This document shows, piece after piece, positions 55,500 to 64,000 of a DNA stretch of 64,000 nucleotides. The notes below the pieces were generated by a model. The model did no database searches. It saw nothing but the letters and a program-made list of their open reading frames with translations, and was not told the origin of the DNA. Numbering within the stretch: position 1 is the stretch's first letter; each line of letters opens with the position of its first letter. Made by a program: the position numbers and the translations under genes. The stretch comes from Varroa destructor (lineage: Eukaryota; Arthropoda; Arachnida; Mesostigmata; Varroidae), in the NCBI RefSeq assembly GCF_002443255.2, contig NW_019211454.1:21109037-21173036 (forward strand), written 5' to 3'.

Positions 55500-55763
55500 G
55501 ATAGGCGTTCATGACTGTTTTTTGCAACACTGAAAACAGCAGTAGATTCCGCGCGCGCCAATTCATCGATTACCCAGACACCTGCATTTTTTACGGCGGT
55601 GTCGTATTTGAATCTGCGGCGCGAAAGGGAGGCCTCTTCTACTGCCTTGGTGCGAGCGCGTCTGTATATTAAAGGTTCTTCGTATCTATAGAATCAATTT
55701 CGATGAATGGTTGCGCGAGTGGAAAGGGCCGACCTTTGGAAAGTTCTCGCGGTGAGCAATGAG
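55500..55763. promoter_or_regulatory. Likely divergent promoter: timeless (-) and downstream gene (+)
   Basis: A CpG-rich patch between two diverging genes. CCAAT lies at 55559-55563, ATCGAT (core of the fly DRE) at 55565-55570, and GGCGCGAAA at 55618-55626, which fits the E2F consensus. E2F and DRE elements are typical of S-phase gene promoters in flies, consistent with timeless. On the plus strand the patch ends at a strong donor, GAG|GTAAGT (55763), which could end a non-coding first exon of the 60.5-kb gene. Confidence 0.5.
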
Positions 55764-57367
55764 GTAAGTGACGGCCTTGTTGACCATGCTACAGGCGGAC
55801 AACCATCAGAGGTTGGGAAATTTTAATGGTAGCTAACGAGGGGTTGTCAGGAGAACGGCGAGTAAACAAAGCAGCATTGAAGAGGTAGTATGTATATCAT
55901 GAGCATCCACTGTAACTTTCACTTCTACGGCTGGTGTGATCAACCCACTGCTTTTGTTAATGTGTCATCATGTGAAGCGTGTAACCAATGAACATATTCG
56001 ATGGCCCATTTAAGCGCGAAAATAGTCAAGGGTGCAGTGGGTTCAGGTAAGAGGATGTCTTTCAGCCCAGAGAAGTTTGTTAAATGGGGTAAAAATGAGT
56101 GAGGTCAGGTAGTATTTAACATGGCTTCTTCGTGTATTCCTTAAAGCTGTATCTCGGCATGGAAATGTGTTTATAAGTAGTGAAGTTAAATCCTAGATAA
56201 ATCGATCTCAGGAGACTAAATTACACCAAAAACTATACATCATTAGTATATATAGTTTTTGAGCTATCCCGGAAGTACGTGCTTCGCTGTCTGATGCATA
56301 CAAAACATATGCATTGAGTTCAACGTTATCTTAATATTATCTTAAAAACTTATCTCAGTACTCTTTGGCAGAAGAAAGGTTGTTTATCGCGAAAAACCTT
56401 CATCGCATTGATTCAGCTTACTAAGCTACACAAAAATTCGCATAAATTTAAGTTTTGTCTTAAACTACACAGGCTCGATTTGCTGTTCCCCTGCAGTAGT
56501 CGCCGTAAGCTGCTATAATATTTTACACCGATCGAATAACCACGTTTCATTCGATTCTGAGTTATTGGATAATGGAAAAGAAATTTTCTACACTACACAA
56601 TAATCTGGGAGACAACTATGAAGGAACAGCGTGTTCTCATAACTCACTCGTTGCGTTAGAAACAGGGCACTATACGCGATATTTTTAATAGAAGAGAACA
56701 ATGATAAGGGTTTAGTTTGCGAGAGATATGGGCTGTTTTTCATATATATACCGAGACATAGGAGAAACGAAAAAATAGTATCGTCGTAATGTTTCCCATC
56801 TCAAATTCTGTACCAAAATAGAAGGAAAAAAAGCCAGATGCAAGTGTATACAAGCTTACCTAACTAAAACTGAAACAATCTTCAACCAATAAAGATAAAA
56901 CAATAATGTCATTCTCATTGTTTGACGAAGTTAGTAAGTTAGGATGTTACTGTTGCAATTCATTCTATATTACAATAATTCCAAGACCGGTTTTGCATGT
57001 TACCGTTTGTCATGGTGGAATAAAAAACGTTTATGGAATAAAACTCGCATTTAGAAAATTATAAATGATAGCTGGCGTTTCGTGTTAAACCTTAAATGTA
57101 GAGGTAGTGGGTTTTTCTATTTCATACCATTTGATGACTATCTAAAAGCGTCTATTAATATTTTTGGTATATAGATTCACATCAATTAATGGCAAATGTG
57201 GATAACTCTTTGCGGCACGAAACGGTCCAAATGATTCACTCAATTTCCTTCGTATTTGAGAATTGATTTGAAGTTTATTTATAAACTTAATTATTAATAA
57301 TAACTACATTTCCTAATTAATACTGATCACATTTCCTCACAACTATTAAAGGCGCTTTGATATTGCC

Positions 57368-57435
57368 GCGAGAGGTCAGTGGGTTATATGCTCCTTAATC
57401 TTCAGGAGATGTGATGCTCTAGATTCGAATTTGGC
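57368..57435 (+). repeat. Candidate tRNA-derived SINE (A and B boxes)
   Basis: A-box-like GAGGTCAGTGG (57372-57382) and near-canonical B box GATTCGAAT (57422-57430), 40 bases apart. The B-box flanks (gtgatgctct..tttgg) resemble those of the candidate at 25085, suggesting one family. Confidence 0.4.
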
Positions 57436-59733
57436 ATGGACACATGTTTCGTATTAGGGACCAGCAATGTGACGGAACACCTAATGGTGATATCGAACGT
57501 AGAATTCGAAACATGTATATTCGATAAACTATAATTGGCTTAAATTTAATTGATCACAATAACGTGCACAGCTTCATTCATATTGTGTATATACAATTAA
57601 AATATGTGGGCCCTTACATGTGTGTAGAAAGCAGTACTGGTCATTAAGTGGGACTAAGCTAATAAGAACTTTTAGCTAATAACACTTCAATAAATATTTC
57701 TTGCCGTTAACCCTAGTGGAAGAAATAGCGGTAACTCATCGATCGTTGACCCCAATTTTCATGATCCGTAAGTTCTGGTTACGTAAATGACGTCTACTAT
57801 TTGCCGATCCCAAGCGGTGAACGAACGAGGAGTACGGCAACTTACTTTAAGATTATATCATTCACTATTACTAGTGATGCAACGGATGCAAGTTATAAAT
57901 TGTGATAACTTGTTTTTTTTTTCTGTTCTATGCATATTTCTCGGTATTATGTGCGCGATCTACGCGCTTAGAGATAGTGCTAAAAGGAATACATTTAACA
58001 GAAAAATATGCTTGACACTCATGACTCAAATCGCACACTATAATCGGCTCCAAAGTTTCACCGCGAAAATTCGAACATTAAATTAATCATGTGTGGAAAA
58101 AATCTGCTGAAAATCTAGGCCAATCATTCATTACAATTAAATAAAGTTTTTTTTTATGTCACACAATGTATGCATATATGCATTATATCACATAACACGG
58201 CCTTTTCCGAAGTTAAATTTTGACCCCTCTAGCTGGAAAGCAAGTGTAAAACCTTAACGAAGCGTATATTTATTAATCGTGTCCATTATCCCAGAAGTGA
58301 CGATGGTTTATCTACGGTTACGACTGCAGCTGCAATGTAATTCTCTAGCTCACTGAAAGTAACAGATAATAAACACCGTATCTTTTTTAATAGAACAATC
58401 ATCAAGGCATTATGGTGTGACCAGGAATATTTTATTCTATCAACCATACGTTCATACTAAATATCAACCTCCTCAAGCTTAAATCATAAGACCGAAAAAC
58501 ACGGGAAAACCTCCGACGGAATACATCGTATATTTTCTGGCCTAGTGATGTTGTATTATGGCAGTGTCACCTTGTCGCGGTGCCTCAATAGGCGGGCACT
58601 TGTCCAGTATCTTTCAACGATCTATTGGCGTGATATCTTTACGGTAAGCTTTGACCATTTGTCTCTAGTTGTAACTTTTGCTTTCTTCTATGAACAGGCA
58701 TCTACTAGCGATTATAATATCGAACCAGGTATAGCACACTCGACTCCGTGAATCATTGTCGGTAGAGATATCCATGTCTTAGAACGATCTTATTATGCCT
58801 ACGGAAGCGATACCTTCCCACGATCTTCATTTTGTGTGTTTCAGTTCTATGAGCGGCTCAGTAAACGATCCTGCACTCCTATACCTTTTTTGATACATTC
58901 AGGAGGGCCGAGTTATCAGCTAATGCGTTACTCACGACTTCATAGCTTAGTGCTCCCTTCGGCCAAAGCCGACAGCGTGTGTTCGGTTTTAATGAACATT
59001 TTGTCTATGGAATAAATAAATGTATTGCAAAGCGTACCGTATGCTTGTAATAACAGGGCCAGGTTTCCAACTCCGATCCAGTGATAGTTCTAAGAATGGA
59101 ATAGGGCAAGTACTGAAAAAAGCGTTCATACCCATGAATACTTAAATTTTGAAATCACCGAACTCCTATTCTCGCCTTGATAACAATATTAGCTTGTGAG
59201 TAAGTTTGACATCGCACTACGAAATTGTTCTTATAAAGCAACGCAAAGAGTAGGCTTTTGCTTATTCTCATCACATAAAACTTTGATCTTTGTTTGTAAT
59301 CAAGTTCTGTGTACATGTAGTTAATAGAAATTATCTCTAAACTGAAAATTTTTGTTCTTCTATGCGTATGAACGTAAAAAGCTATCGTTTACAGTTAAAT
59401 GTTCTAAGGTTACTCACGGACGTTTTATATATTATAATTAATTATAACTAGAGAATAGTGTAAGGTTCCTCAGAGTTGCATTAATAATGACGTTAACAAT
59501 TACATTACCTTAGAGTCTTAGGGAAACCTAACAATGTTAATAGATGTTACAAGTCATACCACTCTGTATTTCTAGTCCCTTTCAACGCTTTAATGCTGCT
59601 CGGATTAGTATAGAGCGTCATACATTTAGCTTAATGCATATTTGACGTAAGCATCTGCTCAAAATGGGGCCTCAAAGACAGTCTGTATATTTCACCCGTA
59701 TGTTTTGAGTATCGCTCTATCTTTCCTCTTTAG

Positions 59734-60066
59734 GTTAATGTGAGAGAGCTCGATCCCGTGCAGGCCAAATTGCAGGGCGCCAACCAGCTGGCTAATAAGG
59801 TGCTCTAGTTGGATCTAGCCGTGCATGAGCTATATTTCAGCCGTGCTCTCTTTAATTCGTGCACCCCCTTGCCGAGTAATAAATGGCGCATCTAGCCGAC
59901 CCGACCCGACCTGCCCGAGTAGCTTGATTCGTTGTTGCTGCAAACTAGTTATACGCAACTACTTGGTCAATTGAATCTGCCCTCCGAAAACCAGAGCTGA
60001 CGCTCCACGGAATGTCAGAATGGACGACCTGAGTGTCTGAAGCTTAGGTTTCTGTCCCAGTCGTAA
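59734..60066 (+). pseudogene. Possible decayed exon or pseudogene fragment
   Basis: After the acceptor-like cctctttag, 24 codons read VNVRELDPVQAKLQGANQLA and onward with GC-rich third positions unlike the flanks. The same frame then runs to 60066 with four stops (59806, 59893, 59920, 59998). Four stops in 110 codons is not fewer than chance predicts, so only the first part is suggestive. No family is recognised. Confidence 0.22.
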
Positions 60067-60415
60067 TATACTTACATATCAATCGCTCCGTCTTGACCCT
60101 ATGCCTCGCCACCGAGCTTTCTTTCTGCTGATCTCGTGGTATACATTTTTCGTAGGTAGCTGTAAACACATTTTATTTTTCTGTTATCATCTGTATGAAC
60201 GAGTGGTACGATTGATGTTTTCGCTAATTAACGCTCGCCTAAAGTAGCTGACAACTGAGATCTTCTGTTGGGCTTCCGTTGTCGTGAAGATACCAGATAG
60301 GTTGTTTTAGAAAAACGAAAGTCGAACAAAAATTGACGTGTGAAATAATGCTAGCTTATCAACGTTGCGTATTACTAACAGTACTACAAAAACTTCACGT
60401 TGTGTTTGTTTATAG

Positions 60416-60493
60416 ATAGAAGCACTGCTGTAATCATGAGAGATTGTGATGCTTCCTTGATCTTCTAACATGGAGTCAGTAGACGACAGTAAT
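60416..60493 (+). CDS. First coding exon of the 393-aa protein (5' UTR plus 8 codons)
   Basis: Acceptor gtttatag ends at 60415. ATG at 60470 reads MESVDDSN, then the strong donor AAT|GTAAGT in phase 0. A 10-codon upstream ORF (ATG 60436, TAA 60466-60468) ends one base before the start codon and could reduce or couple translation. Coding part only 60470-60493. Confidence 0.65.
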
Positions 60494-63400
60494 GTAAGTA
60501 AGCTACCCCTGCATTAATAGTACGTCTGGCTTGACTTTAATATATTTTTAAATGACGTAGAAATGTGTCGGATCGGCTGAATATTTTACTAACATTTTAG
60601 TATGTCCTTTTAAAATCAAGTGATAAAAACAGTGGGTCTTTTCATCTTTCTACACCAGTAACTGCCATCACGAAGCACTTCATATTCTAACCGAATTATT
60701 AATCTAATTTTAAAAATTTAACAACGGTCTATAATAAATATTAAGCAATATGTCGGTATATGTTGAACATTGGTGAAAGGAGTTGTTAACTCTGCGCTAC
60801 GCAATGCTACGAGGTTCGCAATGGAAGTCTTCCTAGGAAGTTAACTTCCTTGAAAGCGGCGTCGTGACGAACAAAAGTGGTCGCGAGACATTGTTTCGCC
60901 GATAGCACGGCCCAGAAGTAGTAGATCATAACAAGTAGATAGACAGCAGCGGAGAAAATGGTTATTATGAAAGTTGTGTCTTTTGTCATCAATGGGCTAA
61001 CTTGAAGGTCTATTTTTTGGCTAGTGAAATGTGAACTGGAGCTCATACGGCTTACTATGAGGTTCATCACACGCACACACACACACACTGTTACATATAT
61101 GTACGGTACTCAGTGAACACTGAACAGTCGAGTTTTTCAATGGTAGAAAAAGAGGCTTAATAATGAATAGCCGTTTTCACGATAAAGCTTACATGTATAG
61201 TTATTGTGATGTTGTTACAGGTGGTCCCTTATACTCAAGCATCCGAGGCTGAACTACAGTTATATTCACTTCATGAAAGCTATTGGGAACTGACACTCAA
61301 ACATGCACGCGCTCTAAACCTTATTGATGAGCTTCGTGGTTACCATATTTACGGAGAACCCATTCCACAGAGTCTGCAAAATAAAATTGGTCCTCCGGAA
61401 GAGTTGTGGCCCAAAAGCCAGCCTGTCGAACTCAACGAAAAGTTTAAACAATTGCTTTGTAAAGAAGCCACTACAAAACAATCAAAGCTTAGTATACGTT
61501 CTTTGGGAAGTAGTCTCGATGATTTGCGTAAGCGTAGTTTACTTCTTCTTCTGAAAGTATTGTCTAATTTGTATTGGTCCGTTAGTAAAACCAGAACAAT
61601 AGATTAATATATAGATAATAATATAGAAGTATATGCTAATAAACACATCTAGACTTTGCAACTGCTCTTTCCTATGTCTCTTTCTATTTAACCAACATCA
61701 TGGTTCAAAAATACTGTTACTTTGAGAAGATTTAGCGTCGAGCAGCCACCAAACCAGCCCTACAATTGCATTCCCGGATGCCCCTCTACGTGGACTGAAT
61801 TCTGCCGGCCGCCGACTCACACAGACTCGAGATGCACTTCGCCTCGATGATGAATGGCTGGACAGTGGCTTCTTTAGCAACAACAAAAAGTCAAAATGTT
61901 CAACCCCCAAATCACCAAGCACATCCAAGAGTTTAAACTCTCCATCTCGTTTAAGTGAATCACCAGCGCTGAAGTTTCCGGAAAGCATCGAAGTTGGCAA
62001 GCCCATGCAAAAAGTTGACGCGATACCAGTCCGTTATGGAGAGCCTCCTCTTGCTCAAAGAGTAGACTTGGAAGTTCAGCAAAAGCCATCTACTTCTGCA
62101 AGATTCCGGTCCCGTATCCCGAGATTGCAAAAGGTCTTTTTTATCATTAGTATTATTGTTGTTGGCCTGCTTGTTGCAAAAAAACCTATGCTTGCTTGCT
62201 TTCATCTATAATACAGTTGTGGGGTAGAACCGCTCATAAAAACATTTGCTATGTTAAAGGGCCACCTCATATCGTGGCAAGTGTAGTTTCAATTCGATGC
62301 ATGTTATACGGTTATTTTAGTCAGCATCTCCCAAAAGTCAGTCTCGATACTTAATGCTGACAGTATTCGTTCGATAAAATTCGGACACGAACGTTCAAGG
62401 ACGTCATGGCCTCAAACGACAGACCTCAGTTCACCGATAGTTCGTCTATTGCAAGTCCCTTCTCACGATCCTTGCAAATTGGACACTGAGACCGTCTGCT
62501 ACGGTGGATATCTTCAGGAAATATCGTTTTATTAATTCTCAGATGTTTGTCCATACTATCGGTAGTGCATGGTTTTTCTATAATGAAGTGATTCTTTTTG
62601 GATTTTTGTTCCATGTACAGCTTTACTTAATGGGTACATTAGAGGATTGCTCCAGTGAGTTCCTCAAACATCCTCGAACAAATTACGAAGACTGCTTAAT
62701 TAGGCAGGAAAATGGTGGGAATTGCGCACCGTTTTCTTCTGGTCTTCCCACGCCGACAGATAGTGGATACCCGCCATCCAACTGCACTGTGATACCTGCA
62801 ATCGAAGAGCTACATGGAGTGGATGGCCGCGGTGAGACAGCAAACAGAAGCCTTAACTAGGCATGCATTAATAGTGATGCAGATAGTTACGTATGTACAT
62901 ACTAAGCTAGATGAAGAAAACTGCTTGTGTTCAAAATGATTTATTTTTTACCATTTTTCCGGAAGCTCGTAACGTTGCTTGAAGTTCAGATGAGCACATA
63001 CAACACAAACTATAACACGGCATATCTATGATAGATCGTTAGCACTGAATCATAGCTGCACCTAAATATCGCCGTGAAAAACTGGCCGGTTAATAAATAC
63101 GAAAAATTGTAAAACAAACGTTTTTTTTTATCTCTACTGTGAAAACGACCGATTTTGCCGTCAAACCCTCTACTTATACATGCGTTAGTTTTCGTATTCG
63201 CTTACGTTGAAATTTCGCGTAATTCCTTTTCCGACACTTTATCTACAATATAGCCGTACAGGCTAGCCGTAAAATTAACGCAGCATTAAATCGAAAAGCT
63301 AATATTTTTTTTCAGCCTTGATACATATCAAGGGCAAAAAGATTTAGAACACCGAAATTCCCCCTCAATTTTTAGTTGTGTTCGACATTCCAGAATAAAT

Positions 63401-63996
63401 CTCTCAATTCAATACGGACATCTATCTGTTTACCGTGATATGTTCTACTCTACTGTACTGTCAAGCATTATAGACTCCCTACGACGGCCTGATGCCGTCT
63501 CCTGTTTCGATTGTCTGTTAAATGCACTCGTACTATAGCGTAACTGACACATCCGAGTATTGTGTACCGTTTCATTGATACGTTGCTATTGTTTCGTTTT
63601 TACTTGTCCCACTTAATCCCTTTGTGCGACTCTCTGGATTCGCTAAGAGAAAACTGCCAAAGCGAAAGGCATGCATCTCACTGTTCTTATCTAAATATTT
63701 ATGACCTGCTGTCACCATCATCATTACTTGTTTCTTATACATGGCTTTTTGTAGATCTATTTTGGGACAAGCTGGAATACGATGGTCTACGAAGAGCTAC
63801 TTCAACGCCAGCTCTCAAACAATCTCCACGACATAACGTTAAAGCTTCGCGAAGATCTAGCGCGTCGCGCCGTAAACTGGCTCGCGCTCTGGAAATTGCT
63901 AGCCGAATTGCGGAGCAACTTGAAGCTAATACCGGAAATCTACTAAGAACAGTAGAGGAGTACCGACGACGAATTCAAGCTACATCGGGAAAATGA
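60470..63996 (+). CDS. Unidentified 393-aa serine-rich protein, 5 coding exons
   Basis: Gene-level entry; exons 60470-60493, 61221-61527, 61736-62133, 62621-62831 and 63755-63996 join in frame. Residues 1-110 look folded and helical (LYSLHESYWELTLKHARALN, LIDELRGYHIYGEPI). About 111-245 is Ser/Pro/Lys-rich and probably disordered, with a conserved-looking LDDEWLDSGFF patch at 147-157. The C-terminal 50 residues form a basic amphipathic helix (RKLARALEIASRIAEQLEAN). No domain is recognised, and no signal peptide is present in this form. The gene may start from the divergent promoter at 55.7 kb through a non-coding exon, because the ATG exon has an acceptor (60415) 54 bases upstream. The TGA at 63994-63996 is four bases from the window edge. 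Confidence 0.75.
61068..61088. repeat. (AC)n microsatellite
   Basis: AC run with one interruption, in the intron before exon 2. Confidence 0.85.
61221..61527 (+). CDS. 393-aa protein, exon 2
   Basis: Acceptor gttgttacag, then VVPYTQASEAELQLYSLHES and onward to SLGSSLDDL. Donor TTGC|GTAAGC, phase 1. Confidence 0.85.
61736..62133 (+). CDS. 393-aa protein, exon 3
   Basis: Acceptor agatttag; phase 1 in. Contains DEWLDSGFFSNNKKSK and a long Ser/Pro-rich tract ending RSRIPRLQK. The donor AAG|GTCTTT is weak. If it is not used, the frame continues for 25 codons through a hydrophobic stretch to a stop at 62211. Confidence 0.8.
62621..62831 (+). CDS. 393-aa protein, exon 4
   Basis: Acceptor catgtacag, then LYLMGTLEDCSSEFLKHPRT and onward to IEELHGVDGR. 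Donor CGCG|GTGAGA, phase 0 in and 1 out. Confidence 0.75.
62832..63754. other. Last intron of the 393-aa gene
   Basis: AT-rich, with no feature recognised. Confidence 0.6.
63755..63996 (+). CDS. 393-aa protein, terminal exon 5
   Basis: Acceptor ttttgtag, then LFWDKLEYDGLRRATSTPAL, an Arg/Ser-rich turn, and the amphipathic helix to EEYRRRIQATSGK and TGA. Confidence 0.8.
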
Positions 63997-64000
63997 GCTA

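Larger units (their letters stand above)
55764..60415. other. Intergenic region or first intron of the plus-strand gene
   Basis: No confident exon. It holds a second tRNA-like SINE candidate (57368-57435) and an open-looking stretch after a good acceptor at 59733 (59734-60066) that carries four in-frame stops. Confidence 0.5.

Noticed and set aside
60807..61088. Minus-strand 93-codon ORF with a hydrophobic, membrane-like stretch
   Set aside because: It starts inside a CA microsatellite, lies in an intron on the opposite strand, and AT-rich DNA often yields hydrophobic runs.

Overview
The window is eukaryotic nuclear DNA: AT-rich, with coding sequence broken by many GT-AG introns, simple-sequence runs and scattered retroelement debris. 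An invertebrate is most likely, and an arthropod is my best guess. That rests on a compact metazoan ATP7 gene of 1,277 codons with short introns and on a TIMEOUT-type timeless gene. A mite or other chelicerate would fit, but nothing here proves it. There is no bacterial gene, operon, phage or CRISPR array.

Layout. (1) About 0.5-22.5 kb, minus strand: a dispersed PDZ-domain gene. The proposed first coding exon is at 22,507-22,441, the second half of a PDZ domain is at 19,430-19,263, and there are three or four further phase-compatible exons between 8.7 kb and 0.56 kb. It has very long introns, and its 3' end is unclear or outside the window. A GC-rich block at 22.5-23.3 kb is its likely 5' UTR and promoter. 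(2) 23.3-30.9 kb: no coding gene seen. It holds a CCAAT/CRE promoter-like cluster at 26.36 kb, a tRNA-like SINE candidate and microsatellites. (3) 30,909-49,136, plus strand: a complete copper-transporting P1B ATPase (ATP7), 20 coding exons that join in frame. It has six heavy-metal-associated (HMA) domains, the fourth with a broken CxxC. (4) 49,584-55,191, minus strand: a complete TIMELESS/TIMEOUT replisome gene of five coding exons and 1,359 aa, tail-to-tail with ATP7. (5) 55.2-55.8 kb: a likely divergent promoter with E2F, CCAAT and DRE-like motifs. (6) 60,470-63,996, plus strand: a five-exon, 393-aa gene I cannot name. Its 5' UTR may begin in the divergent promoter.

Functionally these are unrelated housekeeping-type genes: copper export or loading of cuproenzymes in the secretory pathway, replication-fork protection, a PDZ scaffold and an unknown serine-rich protein. 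They look linked only by position. The best leads are the cysteine-to-serine change in ATP7 HMA domain 4, the 61-bp exon in the ATP7 linker, the overlapping 3' ends of ATP7 and timeless, the possible tail-anchored isoform of the last gene, and the unidentified PDZ protein. I found no convincing previously undescribed multi-gene system. All exon borders were derived by eye from splice consensus, phase and protein-family continuity.
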